Part shown: positions 37,501 through 46,999 of the stretch, in pieces
Layout: every line of letters begins with the position of its first letter
Position numbering within the stretch: the stretch's first letter is position 1
From: Promicromonospora sukumoe
Lineage (GTDB): Bacteria > Actinomycetota > Actinomycetes > Actinomycetales > Cellulomonadaceae
DNA length: 64,000 bases
Assembly: GCF_014137995.1 (NCBI RefSeq)
Contig: NZ_JACGWV010000003.1
Span: forward strand, 558,001 to 622,000
Reading direction: 5' to 3'
Notes under the pieces: model-generated
The model's input: the letters and a program-made list of their open reading frames with translations, nothing else
Told to the model about the DNA's origin: nothing
Database searches by the model: none
Made by a program: the position numbers and the translations under genes

Positions 37501-40500
37501 CTGGTGCGCCCCGGCCGCGACGTGGCCGTGGACGCCCTGGCCAACGACTCCGACCCGGACGGCGACCAGGTGGGCCTGGTGCCGAGGTCGTTCGAGGGTG
37601 CCGAGGGCCTGGACCCCCGGGTCGTGGAGGACATGGTCGTGGTGACGACGCCCCGCGACGAGGGCACCCAGACCTTCTACTACGGCATCGAGGACACGTA
37701 CGCGGCCCGCGCCACCGGCGCGATCACCGTCCAGGTCGCCCGGGACGCGCCCCTGCTGCGCCCGATCGCCCGCGACGACGTGGTGCCGCCGTCGGACGTC
37801 ACCTCCGACTCCGTCACCGTGGACGTGCTGCGCAATGACAGCGACCCCGACGGCGTCGCGACGGACCTGACGGTCGCCGTGCTCGGCGACGACGGCGAGC
37901 AGCCCGCCGGCGTCACGCTCGGCGAGAGCGGCGAGGTCACGGTGGCGCTCACCGAGGACCCGCAGGTGCTCACCTACACCGTGACCGACATGGACGGCCT
38001 GGAGGCCAAGGCGTTCCTGCGGCTGCCGCGCGACGGCTCGCTGCCGCACCTGAAGCAGCCGGTCAAGGCGCTCAAGACGTTCTCCGGCGAGACGCTGGAG
38101 ATCGACGTCGCGGACCACGTGGAGGTGGCCGACGGCCACGAGCCGCGGTTCACCGTCGAGGAGAAGGTCACCGCGATCGAGGGCACCCGCGAGGTCACGG
38201 GCCCGACGACGCTGACGTTCACGTCGGACGAGGACTACGTGGGCCCGGCGTCGGTCACCTTCGAGGTGACGGACGGCGACGGCCCCGACGACCCCGAGGG
38301 CCGGACCGCGGTGCTCACCCTCCCGGTCGACGTGCGGGCCAGCCGCAACCAGCCGCCCGAGATCCGTGGGACGGCGCTGCTCGAGGTCGCCGCCGGCGAG
38401 GAGGCGGCGCTGGACCTGTCGCGCGTCGCGGTGGACCCCGAGGGCGACCCGCTGACCGTCGAGGTCACCGGCGGGGCCGAGGGCATCACCTTCGGCACCG
38501 AGGGCTCCACGGTGCTCGCGCAGGCGCAGGCCTCCGTCCCGAAGGGCACGCGGGTCACCGTCCCGTTCACGGTGTCGGACGGCGGGCACCCGCCCGTCGC
38601 CGGAGAGCTCGCGGTCACGGTCGTGGCCTCGACGCGCCCGCTGGCGCGGGCCAACCCGGACGAGGTGCGCGACGCCCACCAGGGCGAGCCCGCCACGGTG
38701 GACGTGCTGGCGAACGACGCCAACCCGTTCCCGGAGGAGCCGCTCCAGGTGGTCGGCGCCGTCGTCGAGACGGGACGGGGCGACGCGGAGTCGAACGGCT
38801 CCCAGGTGGTCGTGACGCCGGCGGACGACTTCGTGGGCGCGATGGTGGTGCGCTACCGGGTGGCCGACGCGACGGCCGACGTCAGCCGCGAGGTCGAGGG
38901 CACCGTCCAGGTCACGGTGCTGGGCCGGCCGGAGGCGCCCCGCGCCCCGCAGGTCGAGGAGGTGCGCTCCGAGACGGTGGTGCTGACGTGGGACCCGCCG
39001 TCGGACAACGGCGCGGAGATCACCGGGTACACCGCCCGGTCCGGCAAGGGCGACAGCACCGAGTGCCGGTCCACGACCTGCACGGTCACCGGCCTCAAGA
39101 ACGACGTGGTCTACAACTTCACGGTCACGGCGACCAACGAGGTGGGGGAGTCCGAGCCGTCCGGGCCGTCCGAGGACGCCCGGCCGGACGAGAAGCCCGA
39201 CAAGCCGGAGCCGCCGTCGCTGACGTTCGGCGACTCGTCCCTCGCGGTCTCGTGGAAGAACCGGACGTACACCGACCGGTCGCCCATCGAGTGCGTGAAC
39301 CTGGAGATCAGCCCGGCCCCGGCCGACGGCGTGATCCAGAAGTCCTGCGTCACCGGCACCCGGATCGTCTGGGACGGCCTGGCCAACGGCACCGCGTACA
39401 CGGTGACGGTGCAGGCCGTGAACGCCGCGCCGGACCCCTCGGACTGGAGCGACGCCTCCGCCCCCGAGACCCCGGCCGCGCCGCCGGCCAAGCCCGCGGC
39501 GCCGACCGCGCAGCGGGTGGACAACGCGCTCGGCGGGCAGATCACCGTCGCGTGGACCGAGCCGGCGAACAACGGCGCCGCGGTCGAGCGGTACCACCTG
39601 GACGTCTTCCGGGACGGGTCCCAGGTGGAGACCCAGGTCGTGACGGGCACGTCGCGCGTCGTCTCCGGGCTGTCGGCGGAGGCCTCGTACACGTTCGCGG
39701 TCACCGCCGAGAACAAGGCCGGGAACTCGCCGGCCAGCGACCGGTCGGCCGCGCAGGTTCCGTACGGGCAGCCGCGGGTCCCGGGCACGCCGACGGCGGC
39801 GCTCGGCTCCACCACGAGCGGCCAGGCCGACGTGCGCTGGAGCGGCATCTCGTCGGGCGACTTCCGCGGGCCGGGGCACCGGTACGAGGTGCTGGCCAAC
39901 GGCGGGGGCACCCCCGGGAACGCCGGGACGTCGACGTCCTACACGTTCGGGGGCCTGAGCAACGGCACGGCTTACCAGTTCCAGGTGCGCGCCTGCAACC
40001 AGTACACCTGCTCGGCGTGGACCGCGAGCTCCAACGCCGTCACCCCGTACACGACGCCGGGAGCCCCGGGCGTGAGCTGGACGCTGCGCTCCTCCTCGGA
40101 GGGCCGCTTCACCGTGTCGGGCCCGGGCAGCAACGGCGGCCGGGCCGTGGAGTCGATCCGCTACCGCGTCAACGGCGGCGGCTGGCAGAGCATGGGCGCG
40201 TCGGGCGGCAACGTCGACGTCGGGCCCGCGTACAGCACGAGCTACAGCCTCGAGGCGCAGGCCTGCAACGCCGCCGGGTGCGGCACGACGGCGTCGGGCA
40301 GCGGGCAGACCAACTCGAACCCGGCCAACCGCTCCTTCACCATCTCGAAGGGCGCCGACGGCTCGACGTCGTCCGGCTGCCGGCAGGGCGCCGCGTGCCG
40401 CTGGATCAACATGAGCATCACCGGCTGGGAGCCCAACACGGCGTTCACGATGCGGTGCCTGACCACGATCCGCCAGCCGGCCGGCCAGGTGTACTTCCCC

Positions 40501-40665
40501 CGGGCCGAGCAGGGCAACTGGTGGGGCCAGGCGTGGGGTGTCCCGCTGCGCACCGACGGCAACGGCAACTGGTCCGGGCAGTCGGACTGCATGCACGGGT
40601 ACACGGGCGCGGACACCTGGGTGGAGACCCAGCAGCTCGGTTCGTCGAACCGGCTGCGCTGGTGA
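34564..40665 (+). CDS. Giant membrane-anchored Ig/cadherin-like and fibronectin type III repeat protein (copy 1)
   Basis: The 2,033-residue protein has one N-terminal transmembrane segment (about 9-31), a 350-residue region that may be beta-propeller-like, then about eleven tandem Ig/cadherin-like repeats from about residue 392 to 1455. These start with patterns such as RPGRTTVLDVLGNDLDPDGD; the acidic DPDGD turns suggest calcium binding. Four fibronectin type III domains follow (about 1459-1835), and the C-terminal part has paired cysteines (CRQGAACRWINM, later MRC). It is probably a long rod on the outer face of the membrane. It is a tandem paralogue of the next gene. Start: GTG with ribosome binding site GAGGA. 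No enzymatic motif is seen; adhesion, cell-wall scaffolding or a secretion-linked role are all possible. Confidence 0.85.
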   Translation: MPGLKVSTRSAVSGGVVAVFAGTLILMSLLHRGESTAEVDLDDSGVWVTKTSAGLLGRFNNEAQAMDGTLLSGSSTFDVQQAEYRVLMTDPGTATASPVDPAQLALGGTMTAPAGAVITSGGHTTAVLDPEDGRLWVLPFEAAVQFSAEDLEPTAELGPGARVAVATDGTVFGAAPAKGRLATVTTSGSGAVEDVTDVELPVAKGAEVEVTAVGDRPVVLDRTAATLVLPGGDVVNLPGGAEARVQQPSAEADAVVVATPKGLVTQPLRGGDPTTRVGEGTPAAPVQLGGCTFAAWSGTGRVVRDCPGTDRDVDELLEGAEGELAYRVNRQVIVLNDVSAGTLWMAADDFEKVDDWDLKMPEDAEGEKTESETTTPEMVDQFVAQRDKPNRPPEPEDDSIGVRPGRTTVLDVLGNDLDPDGDVLTAAIKEPAGKVSGAKASDISVDRVLDGAALQANVPETASGSTTFTYTVDDGRGGSADAKVQVRVVPLSENEPPAPKGEPVLRVAQGGDAKIKVLPFWRDPDGDDLVLSSADTADPMDEVRFRPDGTVEFRDGGTATGRKIVDLTVSDGLDQVGEGRLLVDVIATQEPPVAVADHMTVLAGDPVTVAPLRNDSDPNGDRLRLVSVSEQAPATITENYAAGTFRFVSKKPGSYDITYQVSDGPGSTMGLVRVDVLPPPDAAGPPVVVADTVLLPAGGSALVDVLANDSDPAGGVLVVSSVDASPGVTAVVLDHHVLRVAETERLDRPVTLRYTVSNGTETAVGQVRVVPIAAPTKLRPPEAAPDEATVHTGDIVTVPVLKNDSHPDGLELELTPDLVETPELGEAFVSEDTVRFRAGSEAGTAHLVYEVRDSNGQKDSAQVTINVTDTLENAAPQPPDTTARVLAGAVTRIPLPLDGSDPDGDHVTLDGLSAPPSQGTARVVEGFLEYEASRDAAGADEFRYSVTDTRGATAEGTVAVGVAQPPGVNQPPTAGDDETLVRPGRDVAVDALANDSDPDGDQVGLVPRSFEGAEGLDPRVVEDMVVVTTPRDEGTQTFYYGIEDTYAARATGAITVQVARDAPLLRPIARDDVVPPSDVTSDSVTVDVLRNDSDPDGVATDLTVAVLGDDGEQPAGVTLGESGEVTVALTEDPQVLTYTVTDMDGLEAKAFLRLPRDGSLPHLKQPVKALKTFSGETLEIDVADHVEVADGHEPRFTVEEKVTAIEGTREVTGPTTLTFTSDEDYVGPASVTFEVTDGDGPDDPEGRTAVLTLPVDVRASRNQPPEIRGTALLEVAAGEEAALDLSRVAVDPEGDPLTVEVTGGAEGITFGTEGSTVLAQAQASVPKGTRVTVPFTVSDGGHPPVAGELAVTVVASTRPLARANPDEVRDAHQGEPATVDVLANDANPFPEEPLQVVGAVVETGRGDAESNGSQVVVTPADDFVGAMVVRYRVADATADVSREVEGTVQVTVLGRPEAPRAPQVEEVRSETVVLTWDPPSDNGAEITGYTARSGKGDSTECRSTTCTVTGLKNDVVYNFTVTATNEVGESEPSGPSEDARPDEKPDKPEPPSLTFGDSSLAVSWKNRTYTDRSPIECVNLEISPAPADGVIQKSCVTGTRIVWDGLANGTAYTVTVQAVNAAPDPSDWSDASAPETPAAPPAKPAAPTAQRVDNALGGQITVAWTEPANNGAAVERYHLDVFRDGSQVETQVVTGTSRVVSGLSAEASYTFAVTAENKAGNSPASDRSAAQVPYGQPRVPGTPTAALGSTTSGQADVRWSGISSGDFRGPGHRYEVLANGGGTPGNAGTSTSYTFGGLSNGTAYQFQVRACNQYTCSAWTASSNAVTPYTTPGAPGVSWTLRSSSEGRFTVSGPGSNGGRAVESIRYRVNGGGWQSMGASGGNVDVGPAYSTSYSLEAQACNAAGCGTTASGSGQTNSNPANRSFTISKGADGSTSSGCRQGAACRWINMSITGWEPNTAFTMRCLTTIRQPAGQVYFPRAEQGNWWGQAWGVPLRTDGNGNWSGQSDCMHGYTGADTWVETQQLGSSNRLRW

Positions 40666-40871
40666 AAGGCCCCGGAATACCTCTTGTTTCGTCCTCGACA
40701 GGCCCGTCACTTACCAGACACACTCCTACAAGATGGACAGGCCGCATGGGTAGTCCTGCCCACCGAAATTCCACGACGATTCACCCTTCCCCCCGGTAGT
40801 GTGCTGCCGTTGCGCCCGTGTGTGCCGTCCGGGCGAACAATTTTCGGTGGCGTGATGAATGAGGAGGACGC
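40666..40871 (+). other. Intergenic region between the two giant paralogues
   Basis: This 206-base gap is AT-richer than the flanking genes. It contains a TAGTGT hexamer (40797-40802) that could be a -10 box with no convincing -35, and a strong ribosome binding site GAGGAGGA (40861-40868) four bases from the next ATG... start context. No clear terminator hairpin was found. Confidence 0.4.
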
Positions 40872-43800
40872 ATGAGCTTTGTCTCGCGCGTATACGAGAA
40901 CCGCAGATCGGCAGCATCGGTCGGTGTGGTGACCCTCTTCGGTGCGGGCCTCCTGGGCTTCGCGCTCCTCTACGACGGCGAGGCGACGGCCGACGTCCAG
41001 CTGAACGACTCGGGCGTGTGGGTGACGCAGACGGCGTCCGGCAAGCTCGGCCGCTTCAACTACGAGGCCAAGGCGCTGGACGGCACCCTGCTCGCCAGCT
41101 CGGCGAACTTCGACGTCGAGCAGGACGCCCAGCGGGTGCTCCTCGACAGCGCGAGCGACTCGTCCGCCAGCCCCGTCGAGCCGGCCCAGCTCACGCTGCG
41201 CGGCACCATGAAGTTCCCCGCGGGCGCGCAGGTCGCCGCGGGCGGCGCCACCACCGCGGTGTACGACGAGGAGTCCGGCAAGGCCTGGGTGCTCCCCTTC
41301 GACGGCGCGGTCGCGTTCGACGAGAAGAAGCTCAAGCCCACGGTCAAGGCCGGCCCCGGCGGCACGCTCGCGGTGGGCAAGGACGGCACCGTGCACCTGG
41401 CGGTCCCGGGCGACGGCAAGCTCTACACCGTCCCCACCAGCAAGAACGGCGTCGCCGAGGACGTCGAGGAGTCGTCGGTCGCCCTGAGCGGGGACGCCAA
41501 GATCCAGGTCACGGCCGTGGGCGACAAGCCCGTGATCCTGAACCAGTCGACCGGCAACCTGATCCTGCCGGGCGGCGACTCCGTGGAGATCGAGGACGGC
41601 GCGCAGGGCATGCTGCAGCAGCCGTCCGACGCCGAGGACGACGTGGTGCTGGCCACCACCCAGGGCCTCGTGTCCCAGCCGCTGGGCGGGGGCGACGCGA
41701 CCACCCGCACGGCGGAGGGCACGCCGTCGGCCCCGGTGCAGCTCAGCGGCTGCGTCTACGGCGCCTGGAACTCGGGCCAGGTCATCCGCGACTGCGAGGG
41801 CACGGACAACGACGTCGACGAGAAGCTCGAGGGCGTCGACGCGAGCATCAGCCTCGCCTACCGCGTGAACCGCAACATCATCGTCCTGAACGACGTCGCG
41901 AACGGCTCGCTGTGGATGGCCGCCGACCAGTTCGAGAAGGTCGACGACTGGGACCTGAAGATGCCCGAGGACGCCGAGGGCGAGAAGACCGAGTCGGAGC
42001 AGACCACGCCCGAGCAGGTCGACCAGTTCGTGGCGCAGCGCAACAAGGCCAACCGTCCGCCGGTCGCCAAGGACGACGCGTACGGCGTGCGGCCGGGCCG
42101 CACCACCGTGCTCAACGTGCTGGGCAACGACGTGGACAAGGACGGCGACGTCATGGTCGCGGAGGTCAAGGGCGAGGTCGACGGCCCGATCGGCGTCGAC
42201 CGGGTGCTCGACGGCGCGGCCCTCCAGGCCGACGTGCCGCCGGACGCGACCGGCACCACCACCTTCACCTACGAGGTGAACGACGGCCGCGGCGGTACCG
42301 ACCAGGCGTCCGTCGACGTCCGGGTGGTCCCGCTGGAGGAGAACAACCCGCCCGCGCAGTCCGGTGAGCCGGTGCTGCGCGTGGGCCAGGACGGCCTGGG
42401 CACCATCAAGGTGCTGCCGTACTTCAAGGACCCCGACGGCGACGACATGTTCCTGTCGAACGCCAGCACCGCCGACCCGCTCGACGAGGTGCGCTTCCGG
42501 CCCGACGGCACGGTCGAGTTCCGCGACGGCGGCACGACCACCGGCCGCAAGATCGTGGACGTCACGGTCTCGGACGCGCTGGGTCTGCCGTTCCAGGGCA
42601 AGCTGCTCGTCGACGTCGTCGCGACCAACGTGCCGCCGGTCGCGGTGCAGGACCACGTGACCGTGCTGGCCGGCGAGCCCGCGACGGTGCGGCCCATGCA
42701 GAACGACTTCGACCCGAACGGCGACAAGCTGCGCCTGACGAACGTCGACGACAAGGCCGGGCTGGAGATCACGCCCAACTACGGCGCGGGCACCTTCCGC
42801 GTCGTGGGCGACTCGCCGGGCTCGTTCGACGTGACCTACCAGATCACCGACGGCCCCGAGCCGACCATGGGCCTGGTGCGCGTCGACGTCGTCGAGCCGC
42901 CGGAGGAGTCCGGGCCGCCCGTCGCGGTGTCCGACCAGGTGCTGCTGCCGACCGGCGGGTCCGCGCTGGTGGACGTGCTCGCCAACGACACCGACCCCGC
43001 GGGCGGCGTGCTCGTGGTGCAGGGCGTGGACGTCCCGGACGACGCGCCCGTCAAGGTCGCCGTGCTGAACCACCAGATCCTGAAGGTCTCCGAGGTCAAG
43101 CGGCTCGACGAGCCCGTGACCCTCACCTACACCGTGGCGAACGGTGCGGGGACCACCACGGGCCAGGTGCGCGTGGTGCCGATCCCGGCGCCGGCCCAGC
43201 TGCGGCCGCCGGAGGCGGGCCCGGACGAGGCGACCGTGCACGTGGGCGACGTCGTGACCATCCCGGTGCTGAAGAACGACAACCACCCCGACGGCCTGGA
43301 GCTGACCCTCACCGACGAGCTGCAGGAGGCGCCGCCGGCCGAGGCGGGCGAGGCCTTCGTCTCGCAGGACACCGTGCGGTTCCGCGCCGGCCAGGAGGCC
43401 GGGACGTACCACGCGGTCTACGAGGTCAAGGACTCGAACGGGCAGAAGGACTCCGCCCAGGTCACCATCGTCGTCAAGGACGACCCGGAGAACGCGGCGC
43501 CGCAGCTCCCCGACATCACGGCCCGCGTGCTGGCCGGCGGGACCACCCGCATCCCGCTGAACCTCGACGGGACGGACCCCGACGGCGACTACGTGACGCT
43601 GAGCGCCATCTCCGGCGCCCCGTCGCAGGGCACCGCCACGATCGTGGACGGGTTCATCGACTACAAGGCTGCCGACGAGAGCAGCGGCCTGGACACCTTC
43701 ACCTACCAGGTCACGGACACCCGTGGCGCCGTGGGCGAGGGCCTGGTGCGGGTGGGCGTCACGCCCAAGCCCGCCACCAACCAGCCGCCGCAGGCCACCG

Positions 43801-46800
43801 ACGACGAGACGACGGTGCGGCCCGGCCGGACGGTTGCCGTCCGCGCCCTGGAGAACGACACCGACCCCGACGGCGACGAGATCGGCCTCGTGGAGAGCGG
43901 GTTCGAGGGCACCGAGGAGATGGACCCCAAGGTCGTCAAGGACGACGTGGTGGTCACCGCGCCGGACGACGAGGGCTCCTACTCCTTCTACTACGGCATC
44001 CAGGACACCTACAAGGCCAAGGCCAGCGGTGCCATCACCGTGAACGTGGACCAGAACGCGCCGCTGCTGCGGCCGATCGCCCACGACGACGTGGTCACCT
44101 CGGACGACGTCGAGGGCTCCTCGACCGTGACCGTGGACGTCAAGGCCAACGACGTGGACCCGGACGGCGTGGCCGCTGACCTCGAGCTGACGATCGACCC
44201 GGACCTCGAGGGCGTCCGGATCACCGAGGACGGCATGCTCGAGGTGCAGCTCACCCAGAGCGCCCAGGTCATCACCTACACGGTCACCGACATGGACGGC
44301 CTGGAGGCCAAGGCGTTCGTCCGCGTGCCGGGCGACCAGGCGCGGCCGCACGTCAAGCCCGGCCTCGAGCCGCTGAAGGCGACCAGCGGCGAGCCGCTGA
44401 CGATCGACCTGGCGGACTACGTGGTGGTCCGCGAGGGCACCGAGCCGCGGATCACCGAGGAGAAGACGGTCAAGGCCCTGGAGGGCACGGCCGAGGTCAC
44501 CGACCCCGACACGATCGTGTACACGTCGGAGAAGGACTACGCCGGTGCGGCGTCGGTCAGCTTCGAGGTGACCGACGGCGACGGGCCGGACGACGCCGAG
44601 GGCCTGACGGCGGTGCTGACGCTGCCGATCGACGTGACGCCGTCCAAGAACATGCCGCCCAAGGTCACCGGCCGTCCCGTGCTGCAGGTCGCGGCCGGCG
44701 AGGAGAGCTCGGTCGACCTGTCGCGGTACGTGAAGGACCCGGACAAGGACCCGCTGACCTTCACGGTCAAGGGCGCGGAGGGCATCTCGCCGACCGTCGC
44801 CGACAGCTCGGTCTCGGCCCAGGTCGAGCCCTCGGTCTCGAAGGGGACCGCGCAGGAGCTGGCGATGACGGTCTCCGACGGCACCAACCCGGCGGTCGAC
44901 GCCGTGCTGACCGTCGAGGTCGTGGCCTCGACCCGGCAGCTCGTGAAGACGGCGCAGGACGTGGTGCTGGACGCCCACCAGGGCGAGCCGACCACCATCC
45001 CGGTCCTGGCGAACGACAGCAACCCGTTCCCGAACGAGGCGCTGAAGCTGACGGGCGTGCCGGTGGTCGAGACCGGCTCGGGTACCGCCGAGTACCGCGG
45101 CGACCAGCTCGTCGTGACCCCGAACGCGGACTTCACGGGCGCCATGATGGTGCGCTACCGCGTGCAGGACGCCACGGGTGACCCCGACCGCGAGGTCGAC
45201 GGCATCGCGAAGCTGACCGTGCTGGGCAAGCCCGAGGCGCCGCGCGCCCCGCGGGTCGAGGAGGTGCGCTCGGAGACGGTCGTGCTGAGCTGGGACCAGC
45301 CGAACAACAACGGCGCGGACATCACGGGCTACACCGTGCGGACGCAGAACGGTCAGGAGCACGCCTGTGCCACGACCACCTGCACGTTCGACGGGCTCAA
45401 GAACAACGTGAAGTACACGTTCACGGTCACCGCGACCAACGACGTGGGCGAGTCCGACCCGTCGCCGGCCTCGCAGGAGGCGCGCCCCGACGAGAAGCCG
45501 GACCAGCCCGCCCCGCCGACGCTCGAGTTCGGCGACCAGAGCGTCGAGGTGTCCTGGAAGAACCAGGCGTACTCGGACCGGTCCCCGATCGAGTGCGTCA
45601 ACCTGGAGATCAGCCCGGCCCCGAACGACGGCGTGACGCAGAAGACCTGCGTCCAGGGCAGCAACACCACGTGGAACGGGCTGAGCAACGGCACGGCGTA
45701 CACGGTGCGGGTGCAGGCCAAGAACGCGGCCCCGGACCCGTCCGACTGGTCCGAGCCGTCCGCGCCGGAGACCCCGGCCGCGCCCCCGGCCCAGCCGGCC
45801 GCGCCGAACGCCAGCCGGGTGGACACCGCCGTCGGCGGCCAGATCAACGTCTCGTGGACGGCTCCCGCCAACAACGGTGACCCGGTCAAGACGTACTTCC
45901 TGGACGTGTACCGCGACGGCTCGAAGGTGAACACCATCACCACCTCGGGCACCTCGCAGACCGTGCAGGACCTCAGCACCAGCTCGAGCTACACGTTCAC
46001 GGTCCAGGCCGAGAACAAGGCCGGCAAGTCGCCGGTCAGCGGCCAGTCCAACGCGGTGGAGCCGTACGGCACGCCGGACACCCCGGGCAAGCCGAACGCC
46101 GCGCTCGGGTCCAACACGAGCGGCCAGGCGAACGTGAGCTGGGGCGCCATCGGCGACTTCCGGGGCACCAGCCCGCGGTACGAGGTCCAGGCCAACGGCG
46201 CGGGCGGCCGGTCGGTCGGGAACGTGACGTCGTACACGTACCCGAACCTGAACAACGGCACGTCGTACACCTTCCAGGTGCGGGCCTGCAACGGCTACAC
46301 CTGCTCGGGCTGGTCCGCGGCGTCGAACGCCGTGGTGCCGTACGGCATGCCGCCCAAGCCGACCATCAGCGCGGTCGGCGGCGACCAGAAGGTCACGTTC
46401 ACCTGGAACGGCGACGCCACCAACGGCCGCAGCACGACCGTCCGGGTCACCGGCGACATCACCAGCAACGCCCGGTCGGGCAGCCAGTCGGCCTCCGCGG
46501 GGTACAGCCAGAACCGGACCGCCTGCGTCACGGTGACCGACACCGAGGGGCAGTCGCAGCAGACCTGCGACACCGGCACCTCGGACAAGGCGCCGGACCC
46601 GAAGGCCTGGGTGACCAAGGGCTCCAGCGTCAACAACGGCGACTGCACGCACTCCTCGTGCGCCTACTTCGTCATCAACTGGCAGGACTTCCCCGGCGGC
46701 AACCACAGCGTCGAGTGCTACTCGGGCACCAACCCGGACGAGTCCGGCTGGCACAACATCCTGACGCCCGACCGTGCCTACAGCATGAGCTTCTCGGGCA

Positions 46801-46895
46801 ACGGCAGCCGCCAGCTCAGCTGCTTCTACGGGTACCCGAACACGCAGGTGGCCGTCCGGATCGACGGCACCCTGTACGAGGCGAGGACCTGGTAG
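40872..46895 (+). CDS. Giant membrane-anchored Ig/cadherin-like and fibronectin type III repeat protein (copy 2)
   Basis: The 2,007-residue protein matches copy 1 along nearly its whole length: the transmembrane segment (about 17-36), the propeller-like region, the tandem repeats with ND.DPDGD motifs, and the fibronectin type III domains beginning with APRAPRVEEVRSETVVLSWD. The stretch DDWDLKMPEDAEGEKTESE is identical in both. The proteins diverge after the last fibronectin domain, where copy 2 ends in a different cysteine-paired domain (CTHSSCAYFVINW, HSVECYSG, LSCFYG). This resembles C-terminal domains on other actinobacterial surface proteins and kinases. ATG is chosen for the GAGGAGGA ribosome binding site. 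A GC-rich hairpin follows the stop. Confidence 0.86.
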   Translation: MSFVSRVYENRRSAASVGVVTLFGAGLLGFALLYDGEATADVQLNDSGVWVTQTASGKLGRFNYEAKALDGTLLASSANFDVEQDAQRVLLDSASDSSASPVEPAQLTLRGTMKFPAGAQVAAGGATTAVYDEESGKAWVLPFDGAVAFDEKKLKPTVKAGPGGTLAVGKDGTVHLAVPGDGKLYTVPTSKNGVAEDVEESSVALSGDAKIQVTAVGDKPVILNQSTGNLILPGGDSVEIEDGAQGMLQQPSDAEDDVVLATTQGLVSQPLGGGDATTRTAEGTPSAPVQLSGCVYGAWNSGQVIRDCEGTDNDVDEKLEGVDASISLAYRVNRNIIVLNDVANGSLWMAADQFEKVDDWDLKMPEDAEGEKTESEQTTPEQVDQFVAQRNKANRPPVAKDDAYGVRPGRTTVLNVLGNDVDKDGDVMVAEVKGEVDGPIGVDRVLDGAALQADVPPDATGTTTFTYEVNDGRGGTDQASVDVRVVPLEENNPPAQSGEPVLRVGQDGLGTIKVLPYFKDPDGDDMFLSNASTADPLDEVRFRPDGTVEFRDGGTTTGRKIVDVTVSDALGLPFQGKLLVDVVATNVPPVAVQDHVTVLAGEPATVRPMQNDFDPNGDKLRLTNVDDKAGLEITPNYGAGTFRVVGDSPGSFDVTYQITDGPEPTMGLVRVDVVEPPEESGPPVAVSDQVLLPTGGSALVDVLANDTDPAGGVLVVQGVDVPDDAPVKVAVLNHQILKVSEVKRLDEPVTLTYTVANGAGTTTGQVRVVPIPAPAQLRPPEAGPDEATVHVGDVVTIPVLKNDNHPDGLELTLTDELQEAPPAEAGEAFVSQDTVRFRAGQEAGTYHAVYEVKDSNGQKDSAQVTIVVKDDPENAAPQLPDITARVLAGGTTRIPLNLDGTDPDGDYVTLSAISGAPSQGTATIVDGFIDYKAADESSGLDTFTYQVTDTRGAVGEGLVRVGVTPKPATNQPPQATDDETTVRPGRTVAVRALENDTDPDGDEIGLVESGFEGTEEMDPKVVKDDVVVTAPDDEGSYSFYYGIQDTYKAKASGAITVNVDQNAPLLRPIAHDDVVTSDDVEGSSTVTVDVKANDVDPDGVAADLELTIDPDLEGVRITEDGMLEVQLTQSAQVITYTVTDMDGLEAKAFVRVPGDQARPHVKPGLEPLKATSGEPLTIDLADYVVVREGTEPRITEEKTVKALEGTAEVTDPDTIVYTSEKDYAGAASVSFEVTDGDGPDDAEGLTAVLTLPIDVTPSKNMPPKVTGRPVLQVAAGEESSVDLSRYVKDPDKDPLTFTVKGAEGISPTVADSSVSAQVEPSVSKGTAQELAMTVSDGTNPAVDAVLTVEVVASTRQLVKTAQDVVLDAHQGEPTTIPVLANDSNPFPNEALKLTGVPVVETGSGTAEYRGDQLVVTPNADFTGAMMVRYRVQDATGDPDREVDGIAKLTVLGKPEAPRAPRVEEVRSETVVLSWDQPNNNGADITGYTVRTQNGQEHACATTTCTFDGLKNNVKYTFTVTATNDVGESDPSPASQEARPDEKPDQPAPPTLEFGDQSVEVSWKNQAYSDRSPIECVNLEISPAPNDGVTQKTCVQGSNTTWNGLSNGTAYTVRVQAKNAAPDPSDWSEPSAPETPAAPPAQPAAPNASRVDTAVGGQINVSWTAPANNGDPVKTYFLDVYRDGSKVNTITTSGTSQTVQDLSTSSSYTFTVQAENKAGKSPVSGQSNAVEPYGTPDTPGKPNAALGSNTSGQANVSWGAIGDFRGTSPRYEVQANGAGGRSVGNVTSYTYPNLNNGTSYTFQVRACNGYTCSGWSAASNAVVPYGMPPKPTISAVGGDQKVTFTWNGDATNGRSTTVRVTGDITSNARSGSQSASAGYSQNRTACVTVTDTEGQSQQTCDTGTSDKAPDPKAWVTKGSSVNNGDCTHSSCAYFVINWQDFPGGNHSVECYSGTNPDESGWHNILTPDRAYSMSFSGNGSRQLSCFYGYPNTQVAVRIDGTLYEARTW

Positions 46896-46903
46896 GACCG
46901 ACC

Positions 46904-46937
46904 GTGCCCGGCCGCCGCGCACGCGGCGGCCGGGCAC
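46904..46937 (+). terminator. GC-rich hairpin after the second giant gene
   Basis: Perfect 15-base arms (46904-46918 and 46923-46937) with a 4-base loop begin eight bases after the stop. There is no U-tract. It probably ends or reduces transcription before the MoxR gene. The rest of the gap (46938-46999) holds a direct repeat ACGAGCAGTA and a weak ribosome binding site. Confidence 0.6.
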
Positions 46938-46999
46938 GCCATGATCGACACAACTTTCACCCGACGGACGAGCAGTAACGAGCAGTAGGGAAACACGAG

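Noticed and set aside
34471..40710. Uninterrupted 2,079-codon reading frame on the minus strand
   Set aside because: It is exactly antisense to the first giant Ig/Fn3 gene. Its product is Arg/His/Val/Gly-rich without domains, as expected from the third-position GC bias of the plus-strand gene.
40707..46937. Uninterrupted 2,076-codon reading frame on the minus strand
   Set aside because: It mirrors the second giant gene in the same way. The similarity between the two antisense frames only reflects the paralogy of the sense genes.
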